A DNA stretch of 64,000 nucleotides, from positions 66,159,416-66,223,415 of the forward strand of contig CM049315.1 of the NCBI GenBank assembly GCA_026874595.1, written 5' to 3'. The position numbers were made by a program, and so were the translations under genes. The first letter of the stretch is position 1. The number at the start of each line of letters is the position of its first letter. Origin of the DNA: Sipunculus nudus (lineage: Eukaryota; Annelida; Sipuncula; Golfingiida; Sipunculidae). This document shows, in pieces, positions 1 to 10,240 of this stretch. The notes below the pieces were generated by a model, which made no database searches, was not told the origin of the DNA, and saw only the letters and a list, made by a program, of their open reading frames with translations.

Positions 1-2
1 AA

Positions 3-239
3 AAAGAATGTTTGGCTTTGATTTTGGCGTTGCAACATTTTGAAGTTTATGTTACTTCATCAGTCAGGCCTATCATTGTCTTCATTGATCACAATCTCCT
101 CACGTTTATGAACAAGTTGAAGTGTAAAATTTAAAGATTGTTGAGATGGAGTTTGTTCTTACCGGATTACAATCTTGATATCGTACACATTAAAGGGAAA
201 GACAATGTACTTGCTGATTGCTTATCGAGATGTTTATGA
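3..239 (+). pseudogene. Ty3/gypsy pol fragment: C-terminal half of RNase H
   Basis: The frame starting at base 3 reads as the end of a gypsy-type RNase H, which removes the RNA template during reverse transcription. Visible motifs are KECLALILALQHFEVY, then IDHNLLTFMNKLK, then [16 protein letters not shown], then [15 protein letters not shown] just before the stop at 237-239. One in-frame TAA at 132-134, where the family usually has a Gln or Asn, shows decay. The fragment is cut by the left edge of the window. It is followed by about 120 bp of non-coding DNA, a polypurine tract and an LTR, so no integrase lies downstream of RNase H. Identity as gypsy RNase H is secure; the clade is not. Confidence 0.85.
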
Positions 240-360
240 AATGTTGTAAACAAGATGTTTATGTAATGTTGTAAATAAGATGATTTTGAGATGTTGTAAA
301 AATATAGTGATTGTGATCCCAAAAAGAAAGTTTTCCGTGAAAACTTTCTTTTTTCTTACA

Positions 361-370
361 GGAGGGGGAG
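361..370 (+). promoter_or_regulatory. Polypurine tract of gypsy element
   Basis: A ten-base all-purine run (GGAGGGGGAG) lies immediately 5' of an LTR that begins with TGTTA. This is where plus-strand DNA synthesis is primed in LTR retroelements. Position and composition both fit. Confidence 0.75.
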
Positions 371-1086
371 TGTTATAGATGCTCCTTTTATTGTGTGACA
401 CGGGCGTAACTCGTGTTGTTGTTGCACTTTATGTTTAATCAGTACTGGTTGAACCTTCGTTGTCATGCTGGCTGGGGATTTTCACGCCTGGTTGAGGTCA
501 CGCGATGACCCTGGTATGTAGAGATGCACACAGCGATGTTTTTCTAGAGAATTCCTGTGACACGTGCTTACCGTGTATAATGTATTATTCTTCGAATGTT
601 CTAGAAGTGGAAGATTCTCGGTTTGGGGTGAAGAGTATATAAAGGGGCTGTGTTTTAGAACCGGGGGGAGAGAGCAGAGAAGTTTTCCAGCGGACGCAGA
701 AGCGTGTGTCAGTTTCTGGGACCTTATCCGACGTGTGCGGCAATTATAGATTTTTCTTCAGAGTTTTCCTGGATTTTTTTTGCATTTGGACTTCAGTTTA
801 CTTTCTGGATTGTTACAAAAGCTTTGCACTGGACTGTCATTCTCCGAGAGTATTCATTTAAAGAACTTATCGTTGTGACGGTTTTGGTATACAGGTACTG
901 TGCACATTATTTTCTGTGTGACTGTATTGATTTGTTGTTGTACCGCTGTTTTACTGTATAATTGTATTGATAAAGTGTATTGTAATGTTAAAGTTGTTTT
1001 AAGAATAAATTATAGTTATTTGTTAACAAAAAAACACTGACTTCTTTATTCATTCCCCTAGACATTTCACGCCGCCTAGTGTTACA
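371..1086 (+). mobile_element. 3' LTR of gypsy element
   Basis: The LTR begins TGTTATAGATG after the polypurine tract and probably ends with TGTTACA at 1080-1086, giving about 716 bp. It contains a TATA box (TATATAAA, 636-643) followed by a GC-rich start region, and an AATAAA polyadenylation signal at 1004-1009. The 3' edge is inferred only from the TG...CA rule; an alternative end lies at the TGTTAACA near 1021-1028. A related LTR lies just downstream in the opposite orientation. The short reading frames at 564-749 and 704-961 fall inside it and are not genes. Confidence 0.75.
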
Positions 1087-1817
1087 GAATCTTATTTTTT
1101 TATATCCGTTACAGAATTTGTGTTCATCACGCATACGTGATCTGTTTATATTAGGTTCCGTAACAACACTAAATCAATACAAGTATATAAATAAAGTGTA
1201 CAGTACCTGGATACCACCACTGTCACTGCGACAACAAGTCCTTTATAACGTACAACCCAGATGAACAGTTCACATAAATCTTCTCAGAGAATAACAGTCC
1301 AGTTCATTCACAAAATCGATCCGTTGTAATCCAAAAGTGAAGTTCTTGTTATAATCCCGAAAGCAAACTGAAGACTATATAAGATCCGTCACAAATTTAG
1401 GAGAAAATCTATAACTGCCGCACTTATCGGAAAAGGCTCACAACTGACTTACACGCTTCCATGTCCGCTGGAATATTTCTCTCCTCTCCCCCGCTCTAAA
1501 ACACAGCCCCTTATTTATAAGTTCTCATCCCAAGCCGAGAACTTTCTCAAACAATCCAAAGAACCAAATAGTACACACGTTACAGGAAAACATCTAGAAC
1601 AACATCGCTGTGGGTTCACATGTGGGCCGGCCCGGCTCGGCCAGGCGAGAAAGCCCCAGACTCGCATGAACGCTCTGTTTACACGTGGGCCGTACCCGGC
1701 CAGCTAGAACTAGGAACACTGTAGCTAAGGAACGCTGTAGCTTAGCAAAGCCCAGGGCTTGAGCCAAACACGAATCAGAACGTCAACAGCGCAACAATAA
1801 AAGATACATCTGTAACA
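1087..1817 (-). mobile_element. Related LTR in opposite orientation (tail-to-tail)
   Basis: Read on the minus strand this begins TGTTACAGATGTATC at 1817, matching the start of the 371-1086 LTR. It shares the core around the TATA box (TATAAATA near 1511-1520), the GGGGCTGTGTTTTAGA block and the GGTATCCAGGTACTGTACAC block of that LTR. The two are clearly one family but diverged. The inner (3') end is uncertain: homology fades near 1155, but a TGTAACA at 1080-1086 would let the element run to 1087. No internal region follows, so it is a solo LTR or the remnant of a rearranged element. Confidence 0.7.
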
Positions 1818-3130
1818 ATGTCGAAAATCACGGCAACCCGTGGTGGCAGAGGAGATACGGAAAATCACACAAATCGCGTTACGCTATTAAAATATAGATC
1901 TATGATATGCATGGTGTTATGCATAAAACTAATTGAAGCAAAGGGATTGGTCGGATATTTTCGAAGAAATTGATATGATAAATAAAATCATTTTTATAAG
2001 AAAATATATAATGCTGAACATCGCCATTTAAAAAACTGCCCTCCGATCCCGGCAATCCGCCAGTAAAGGAACCTGTTATCTTGCATGGTAGTATAGTATA
2101 GCGCTGAGACGTGTTCTCGATAATTGCATTCCCGTTATCATGCACAAAAACTGAGCACTCACATGGTCGGGCAATCCCGCTGCGCAAAAGTCCGTGATAG
2201 CATTATATTATGTGGTACATTAAATGGCTGTATATATATTTAAAATGACGCACTCCCAAGGAACTTAATTTCCTGTTTGTAAGCTGAGCCAATGTTTTCA
2301 AGTGAGACAATCACTGCAGTCAGGCAGTGTGAAAACACGGACCCCACGGACTCCGGATCCCGGACCCCAAGAAATAAAAGTAATTCTTAAACTCTCTTAA
2401 TAATTTGTCCAGATATTTTAGCATAAACGTATCTAAAGACATATTTAATATTATGTTTGGTTAAAACATAAGAAAATAGTTTGATTTGCAAAAAAAAATT
2501 AACACTTACGGACCCTGGCGCATGGACCTCAAAGATTACACGGACCCCGTTTGCTCGTTGTATTACAATTTCTTTAGTACATATTTTCACATTACGTTTA
2601 ACCATTGCACCCATGTAATTTATTATTGTGTTATTATTTGTATCTTTACATTTTTGTTTCAGTTTTTATTCATAATTTTATATTTGCTATTTATTTCTTT
2701 TGTGTGGCGTTTTTATAAAGTATAATAATCAAAAGAATTTACAAAATCATTATTTTTGAACCTATAGTTGCTTGAAATGCAGGTAATCAACAATTCCTTT
2801 CGGTATTTATAGTATTGCCAACTTTAAACTGCATGGTTGTTATGAATGGAATACGAAACCTGTTGTTATGTGGAAGAGCTCTGATATGTCAGTCTCAGGT
2901 CCGCAACGACGGATCGTGCACATCAAATAAATCTCCCTCAGTGTGCCCTCACTATTAAGTTTTCATTTAAAATAACGCAAAAATTATATTTAGTGTGTGA
3001 CATGAGTACTATTTTTTCCTCTTTTAGCTGTAAATAAAAATTATGAGCGGTGGTGACTGGGGTCCGTCAAAATGGAACAGTCAGCAAAGTAAAGTAAATG
3101 AGGTCTGTCTTCATCAAAATATTTTTTTAA
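1818..3130. other. AT-rich DNA without a recognised gene
   Basis: The first part (1818-1900) matches 4055-4152 imperfectly: both carry GTCGAAAATCACGGCA, AGAGGAGATAC and TTACGCTATTA in the same order, so it is a diverged dispersed repeat. The rest is AT-rich. A phrase like CGGACCCC recurs near 2335-2370 and 2510-2550. No coding signature was seen on either strand. Confidence 0.5.
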
Positions 3131-3890
3131 ACTTAAATCTTTCAGTGAATCGGTCATTTTCAAAGCTGCAACATTAAGGGATTTTGCTCTGTTCCCACAT
3201 CAGCAAAAGTGGTGTTTTTATCGGTATAAATAATGGAAAATTAGGAAATTGGTTTTCGGGGTCCTGGGACCGTTGGGTCCGGGTTTTACACACTGCCCTG
3301 CAATCATTACCATTCGGAAAATTTAAATTCTTTAAAAGACCCCCCCCCCCCCCCCTTGAGCATTATCCTAAAGCGAGATCCCCTTGTGCACAATCGACCT
3401 TTTCGCTGCGTGGATGTTGCCTTTTGAGAAGGGATCACGAATGGGGATATTTCGAGCGGTTCACCTCGAAATATATGAAAATCCCAGATAGGGCCACTTA
3501 GGGGCCACACTGTAGACTTAAATCTTTCAGTGAATCGGTCATTTACAAAGCAGCAACATTTAGGGACTTTGCTCTGTTCTTACATCAGAATAATGGTGTT
3601 TTTATCGGTGTAAATAATGGAAAATAAGGAAATTGGTTTTTGGGGTCCGAGGACAGTGGGATCCGGTTTTTACAAACTGCCCTGCATTCACTACCGTTCG
3701 GAAAAGTTTCATTCTTTAAAAGATCCCCCATATGTGCATTCTCCTCACGTGAGATCCCATTGCGCACAATAGACCTTTTCGCTGCGCGGAGGTTGCCTTT
3801 TGAGAAGGGATCACCAATGGGGATTATTTCGGGCCGGTCATCGCGAAATGTAAGGAAACCCTAGATAGTGCCCCCGGAGTAAACTCTGTC
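3131..3890 (+). repeat. Imperfect tandem duplication, ~385-bp unit, two copies
   Basis: The text beginning ACTTAAATCTTTCAGTGAAT at 3131 starts again at 3516. Both copies run through TTTTTATCGGT, ACTGCCCTGCA, CGACCTTTTCGCTGCG-like and GAGAAGGGATCAC blocks. The first copy contains a poly-C run near 3341-3355 where the second has a shorter C tract. The reading frames in both orientations within it come from this repeat and differ between copies, so I do not call genes. Confidence 0.85.
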
Positions 3891-4380
3891 CCGCCTTCAC
3901 ACTCTATGGCCATTGTGTTACCTGGCCCGAAGACACAAAGAAAAGAGGCGCCCGCGGGGGAACATATATTAAAATTATGAATTTTGCACGTAATACGCAA
4001 ATAATGCAAATTAAAGTGGGTGGAATCTCTTCGGACAAACCCGGAGCATATGTTTGTCGAAAATCACGGCACTCCGTATGTTGGTATATATCAGAGGAGA
4101 TACAATATTACAATAATTACAATAGTCGCCTTACGCTATTAATATATAGATTGTATTTACATCAACACCCTCCCTTAAGTGTAGCAGGGTATCGGTGGCC
4201 GTTCCCCTGAAAGACCTCCGTATTGCCTGTAGGAATAACCCTTGAGGGAGACCTTCTGTGTAGAAACATCTTATTTCATATCTCCATTGTGAATAATTCA
4301 CTTCCCTTTTTTCCCGACAGTACCTGAAAACAAGTCAATTTTTGGAGAGGGGCCAAAATTAACCACACCAGCAGGGTTAG
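3891..4380. other. Non-coding DNA with a diverged repeat copy
   Basis: Bases 4055-4152 are the second copy of the dispersed repeat noted at 1818-1900. The rest shows no gene or repeat I recognise. Confidence 0.4.
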
Positions 4381-4389
4381 ACTCATTTG

Positions 4390-4440
4390 ATTGGGTGACG
4401 TGACTTTCCTTACTTCTAGCGCAACATGGCAGATGTAAGT
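4390..4440 (+). promoter_or_regulatory. Candidate promoter with minimal first exon
   Basis: An inverted CCAAT box (ATTGG, 4390-4394) and a CRE-like site (TGACGTGA, 4396-4403) are followed by a pyrimidine tract (4404-4417) like a 5'-TOP transcription start. Then comes an ATG at 4426 in a short stretch coding Met-Ala-Asp and a perfect 5' splice donor GTAAGT (4435-4440). The order and spacing resemble promoters of translation-machinery genes whose first exon holds only a few codons. No second exon was found, so this may be chance. The pyrimidine tract plus AG at 4418-4419 could instead be a splice acceptor for a micro-exon. Confidence 0.25.
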
Positions 4441-5667
<1,227 letters not shown>

Positions 5668-5737
5668 ACGAGAAATTTAATATAAATATACAAATAAGTC
5701 GGTTCACTATTCTAAAATCTCTCTCACTCTCTCTCGC

Positions 5738-5788
5738 TATATATATATATATATATAAATTTATATATAAATATATATATATATATAT
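5738..5788. repeat. AT microsatellite
   Basis: Imperfect AT dinucleotide run interrupted by AAATTT, preceded by CTCTCT stretches. Confidence 0.9.
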
Positions 5789-6032
5789 TCTTCATAATTA
5801 TCCTTTTACAAGTCATCAAGTTTGTAAGCTGTTAAAATGCAATATACCTAGTGCGGCCGGGCATGAAACACCGCTAGCGAGAAGACGAAGCTGGTACCAG
5901 TGTCTGTGTGCCAGGCCCAGCTGATGAATTTGAGAGCGAAAGAAGGAGTTAGTCTTTTTTTGTCAATTACATTTTATTAATTACAAATGCATATTTAAGC
6001 TATTCAGAATATCATTAAATATAATGTTTGTA

Positions 6033-6212
6033 CAGGCGCTGATCCAGGGGGTGGGTGAGGGGGGGGGGGGGTCTCAACCACCAATATTTTGTAGACCAAT
6101 TTCAAACCATGACAGGTAAATTGCTCTGAATAATCACCATATGTTTATCTACACTAGGGTTGACCCCGAACCCCCCCCCCCCCCCCTGTAAAAAATCATA
6201 GATCCGCGCCTG
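6033..6212. mobile_element. MITE with poly-G and poly-C arms, hAT-like ends
   Basis: The left end reads CAGGCGCTGATCCAGGGGG and the right end, reverse-complemented, reads CAGGCGCGGATCTA. Inside, the arms continue as a G run (~6060-6073) and a C run (~6170-6186). Terminal sequences of the form CAGGCGCGGATCCAGG are familiar to me from short hAT-related elements. The flanking eight bases are not a convincing duplication, so the superfamily remains tentative. Confidence 0.5.
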
Positions 6213-6358
6213 CTTTATAAATAATAGAAGACACCAGTAACATTCAATTAAGAATTAACACAATATGCAAAACTCCTCTTTACAGGACCACTCACTAATA
6301 CGAACAGAATCCTTGAGTCCCCTGAGTGTCCGGCTTAGAGACGTTTATATATACATAT

Positions 6359-7000
6359 TGTTGCGTCTGAAGCAGTCTCGAGCTGGATTGGTGTCCCCAG
6401 CATGGCTCTCCCCCTGTAGTCTGGACGTCTGGGTGACTCCGGTCGCTATTCTCTGTGTCGAGCAACCAAGTCTTGCCAAGCCCTTTGTCCTGTGTTATCG
6501 AGGACAACAGATAAAAACGCGTACAACGGCACATAACTGGTCAAGTAACTCGTTCTGCCCTATAAAAGGAAATAACACTCAAAACGCGCGGGGGACTGAT
6601 TACTTTTATACAGGATACCCTGGCTATTGCTACTTCCCAACAGCATACCATGAATTTCTGGACTTATGAACTTTTGTGTTCTAAGTGAGCCACCATGGAC
6701 TTTCGCTCCATTGAACTGTGAACTACTATGAACATTTTGTGAGCGCCGAATGGGACTGGGTTTCAGTTACGTACTTATTTGTGTAACAGGGCATACTAAA
6801 GACTTTTTTTTAGCTTAATATGTTTTAATCCTAATTTTTTTTGTTATTGTATATATTGTATATAATGCCTTGATTCGGATTAATAGAGCATCTTTATCGT
6901 ATATATTACTTCTTCTTTTTAAATGTGAGGATGCGTGTCAAAACTTTTGTGTTGCTGTCCGTCAAGTTAAAGTCAGATAAGCGGCGTGAAAGTGGACGTT

Positions 7001-7003
<3 letters not shown>
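6359..7003 (+). mobile_element. Solo LTR inserted into a TA repeat
   Basis: The ends TGTTGCGTC (6359-6367) and GACGTTACA (6995-7003) form an imperfect inverted repeat beginning TG and ending CA. A TATA box (TATAAAAGG) lies at 6561. The flanks are ATAT on both sides (6355-6358 and 7004-7007), compatible with a 4-bp target duplication, though inside a TA-rich target this is weak. There is no internal coding region. The 134-residue frame at 6265-6669 overlaps the LTR edge and has no family motif; I treat it as spurious. Confidence 0.65.

Positions 7004-7062
<59 letters not shown>
7004..7062. repeat. TA microsatellite
   Basis: Uninterrupted TA run abutting the solo LTR. It appears to be the pre-existing target, since TA-rich sequence also lies on the other side of the LTR. 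Confidence 0.97.
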
Positions 7063-7065
<3 letters not shown>

Positions 7066-7077
7066 TGTGTAAGGAAT

Positions 7078-7170
7078 CAAACGATTGTAAGCATCATGTT
7101 GACTAATTCGTTTACAACGTCGTACAACAGTACCAAACTTATTGGTCAACACGATGCTGACAATCGTTTG
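7078..7170. mobile_element. Fold-back (palindromic) MITE
   Basis: Left arm CAAACGATTGTAAGCATC... (7078-7112) is the near-perfect reverse complement of the right arm ending ...GATGCTGACAATCGTTTG (7136-7170), with a loop of roughly 23 bases. It can fold into a hairpin with about 35-bp arms and encodes nothing. Confidence 0.75.
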
Positions 7171-7211
7171 CGGATCTGGCCCTTCTGCCGATGGGCTTGG
7201 CCGATATGAGG

Positions 7212-7259
7212 ATCCGTTATTGGGCTGCCCATCTGCAGATGGGCAGCCCAATAACGGAT
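7212..7259. repeat. Perfect 48-bp palindrome
   Basis: The 24 bases from 7212 (ATCCGTTATTGGGCTGCCCA...) are followed without spacer by their exact reverse complement, centred on CTGCAG at 7233-7238. A partial copy (CCCATCTGCAGATGGGCTTG) follows at about 7282-7302 and a degraded one precedes it near 7180-7200. The unit therefore seems to be a repeated palindromic module next to the fold-back MITE. Confidence 0.95.
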
Positions 7260-7388
7260 TTGATACCATGCGATTTCTGGCCCATCTGCAGATGGGCTTG
7301 GCCCAATAACCAATTTTAGTTTTTGTTAATAATACGTTATTATTTTATTATCTTGATGAGGGATATTTACTTGAGCAATCCCTCAGTG

Positions 7389-7511
7389 CCCCCCCCCCCC
7401 TCCCACACACACATCCCGTCCTATTATTATTATCATTATCATCATGGGACTTTCAGTTCCCTCCAATTCTATTTGTATTGTCATTTGTTCCCAGGCCTAT
7501 ACAGTCCAATT

Positions 7512-7542
<31 letters not shown>

Positions 7543-7570
7543 TTATTATTATTATTATTGTTGCTTAGTT
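7389..7570. repeat. C run and ATT/TTA microsatellites
   Basis: A C run with CA repeats (about 7389-7412) precedes an imperfect ATT/ATC run (about 7424-7445). A second TTA trinucleotide run covers 7509-7559. The Asn-rich and Leu-rich reading frames over this stretch are repeat artefacts. Confidence 0.9.
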
Positions 7571-7699
7571 TTGCGGGTCTGATACTGTGTTTGCAGGCCG
7601 GTCCCGCCTCCAACGCAGCCTCCCTTTCGTCTACTAAGAGCTCCTCTGAGACCCTTGAATCGATCTTTCTGAAACCAGTATACTGGTACTTATACTGGG

Positions 7700-8160
7700 T
7701 CACGTGTGAACAACAACTGGTGCTTACAAAGATTTGTGGCGCCACCTATAACCTTTTTGTAGTGTCCGCGTAGTGTCCTTTTCTGTGTCTTTTTATGGTC
7801 ATAACAGCACTCATCTCCGTCTGAAAATTTGCATGTTCATAGATCATGGATATCTTCATTTTGTACTCCAGACTGGTGGCGCTACAGAACATAACGTTTT
7901 CGTGGAATCAATTGATGCCTTTTTTTCACGGGACATTTGGTTCATGGGCCTGAAATTTAGCATGTGGATTTCTCGTACCTTGGGTAGATATCTCGTTCAC
8001 AAGACTGGTGGCGCTACCTACATTCACGTACCGGTATTCATACAATACATCCACGCATTTATCTCATAAGATGTTAGATGTATGAGCCCGAAAATGAGCA
8101 TAGATCTTGGAATTAAATATCTAGTATAAAAGACTGGCGGGGCCACCTATCTTCAAGCCA
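7700..8160 (+). repeat. Degenerate tandem array, ~131-140 bp units, each with GACTGGTGGCGCTAC-like core
   Basis: The core GTGGCGC(T/C)AC recurs near 7737, 7877, 8010 and 8140, at spacings of about 140, 132 and 130 bp. Each core is preceded by a related stretch with TGAAA(A/T)TT.GCAT and ATAGAT. The open frame 7773-8069 repeats a Thr-Gly-Gly-Ala-Thr phrase because the unit is near 132 bp, a multiple of three. I regard this as satellite-like, non-coding DNA. Confidence 0.7.
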
Positions 8161-8373
8161 CCTATGGCGGGGTCTGTTTTTGGTGAAAATCACACAAAAC
8201 TAAAAGTCAATTTCATAGCGGCCGTCCGTCCATGATTTGGTTTTTGGATGATAACTCTCCAGTTTGGATTGACATATTGGTTTCAGACTTAACCTATATA
8301 TGATCCACCCATGAAGTAAGAAACCTTTTGATTTAAGGGTCATGAGGTCAAAAGTAAAAATTTCTCTACCGTT

Positions 8374-8624
8374 GAGAGAGAGTATTTGGCAAAGTTTTGG
8401 GCTGTTCAGAATTTTGAAATGTACTTGTCATGTAGATCTTACACTATACAGACACACCACAAGCCTCTCAAATGTATAAGCAAAGCCAAGTGCGGAAACA
8501 AGAGTAATTAGATGGGCGTTAGTGTTACAAGAGTTAAGATTTTAGATAAAGACTGATCTGAGGCAGATTTTTTATGTAGGTTACAAGAGTGTTGGCATAA
8601 ATTTGATATTGTGGATATTTTTTA
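8374..8624 (+). pseudogene. Ty3/gypsy RNase H remnant (second family)
   Basis: Translation starting at 8374 gives EREYLAKFWAVQNFEMYLS, then a THHKPLK block (usual TDHKPL), then after stops an EADFLCRL phrase where the family ends in (D/N)..ADxLSR. This is the C-terminal part of a gypsy RNase H with at least two stops. As with the fragment at 3-239, only a few dozen bases separate its end from a polypurine tract and an LTR. Confidence 0.75.
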
Positions 8625-8669
8625 AGACAGACAATGTGTATACAATGTCTGTCATACAATTTTTTTAAT

Positions 8670-8683
8670 GGGGGGGGGGGTGA
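8670..8683 (+). promoter_or_regulatory. Polypurine tract (G run) before LTR
   Basis: ATGGGGGGGGGG followed by TGATGTCACC; position immediately 5' of the LTR fits a plus-strand primer site. The LTR may start at 8681 (TGATGT) or 8684 (TGTCAC). Confidence 0.6.
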
Positions 8684-9629
8684 TGTCACCAGAGAACTGC
8701 GACTTAGTTTTTTATTGTATAATCAATTAAGGAGTATTACACGATGATTGTTTCTATAATTTGTTGAACATTAATATTCGGTATCATATATCGATGTTAG
8801 CACGAGAACTTTGTTAAGAGAAACCAGGTGTCTTATTTGATGTTAGTTTCAATACAGTTATAATCCCGTGGAAATTGGTTGTTGTCTGGACGGTTCCTGT
8901 TACAATATTGTTTACTGACCCTAAAGGTTACGCACTGCATACTTGATTTTACCCATGTTTTTCTCTCCGGAGCCGTGTCCATTTTAGTATTCATGCAATT
9001 AATTACAGGCCGCATAATTGTATGAGACGATTGGCCAAAAGGCGGCCAGGATGTGTGACATCAGCAAGCGTATATAAACTGTTGACGCTAGAAGGACTTC
9101 ACAAACTCCAAGGTCAGCGCGCCAGAGAGTGTAGTCTGACCGCTTGTCACGGGTCTAGAGGAGTGTCCGGTATTGTCTGATCAGCTGAGAGACGATGTTA
9201 CTGAGGGTAATACGTCAGTGTCTGCGGGTTGCTATGTAGACCTCTTTAACGGACTTGATATTGGAATCGTATTTACAGATTTGATTAGTGGCATGAAGCG
9301 CTAGGGATGTATACACAGTGACAAGAGTCCTGGATTAGAAGCTGGCATTCGAATGTCACCTGTGCATCGGTCATGTGATCAGCAGCCGTGATATTTAGAG
9401 GAACTTTTATGTAAAGTGTACATTTGGGAGAAAACAGGACTCGGTGATTTTGTGTGAGATTATATGGACTTTAGAGAATATCAATTCATATATGTTGAAC
9501 GCCTCTCCAGAGATGTGTAAGTTTATATTTTATATACTTTATTATTTTGTTTACTCTTTTTTTTCATCCTTTTGTGTGTATGGGTGAGTTGAAAGAACGT
9601 GGAGTGTCCATTCCTTCGGGGTAGTGACA
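8684..9629 (+). mobile_element. 3' LTR of second gypsy family
   Basis: The ends TGTCACCAG (8684-8692) and GTAGTGACA (9621-9629) are an imperfect inverted repeat with TG...CA termini. A TATA box TATATAAA lies at 9071-9078. It follows the RNase H remnant and G-run polypurine tract. The length (~946 bp) is within the usual LTR range. Short frames inside are not genes. Confidence 0.65.
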
Positions 9630-9637
9630 GGGTCACA

Positions 9638-9656
9638 AGGTCAAAGGTCAAGGTCA
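9638..9656 (+). promoter_or_regulatory. Triple AGGTCA motif (DR1 plus DR0)
   Basis: AGGTCA occurs at 9638, 9645 and 9651, the first two separated by one base (DR1 spacing as bound by HNF4/RXR-type nuclear receptors) and the last two abutting. The motif is embedded in a dispersed repeat that recurs in this window (20930-20960 and 44780-45380, reverse strand). Confidence 0.4.
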
Positions 9657-9900
9657 CATATTTGGTAGACAGATTGGATTCAAACTTAAACACAGAACAA
9701 ACTCAAACTCAAACTAATAAAACTCATATGATATATCTTTACATGTGGGAGTAAATGCCTAAAATCGCACGTATATTTTCAGTCAATTGCCTAATATAGC
9801 TGAAGCAACTTTAGTATTTATTTAATATATACATTGTATGTAACTAATATATATATATATAGACGACAGATAGATATATACATATAAAGTTAAAATATAT

Positions 9901-9955
<55 letters not shown>

Positions 9956-10074
9956 CAGTTAGAAGCTCAACGAATTCATAAAGATGAACCGACCCTGGTA
10001 TTGCAATACCGTAACACGGCTGATCTTCAATTCTGAAAAAGTCATGTAGCTTTCCTCCGCCTTTCATGTCCCAC
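9657..10074. repeat. AT-rich DNA with TA microsatellites
   Basis: Imperfect TA and ATAC runs occupy about 9845-9865 and 9880-9955. The tyrosine/isoleucine-rich minus-strand frame here is a repeat artefact. Confidence 0.85.
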
Positions 10075-10198
10075 CTCCCATTATGACATGGTAGAATCTG
10101 GTCTAAAAACCGATATTAAATTCCCGTCAAGTAAAACAAAGATATTCAATATATAAATGCGAATATTTAAGCCATTTCAAGCATATATATATATATAT

Positions 10199-10240
<42 letters not shown>

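Noticed and set aside
6265-6669. 134-residue open frame as a gene
   Set aside because: It overlaps the start of a solo LTR with a TATA box and has no recognisable domain.
7497-7745. Asn-rich and Leu-rich frames
   Set aside because: Translations of an ATT/TTA microsatellite.
7773-8069. 98-residue frame with repeated Thr-Gly-Gly-Ala-Thr
   Set aside because: The repetition reflects a ~131-bp DNA repeat that also lies outside the frame; the period breaks the frame elsewhere.
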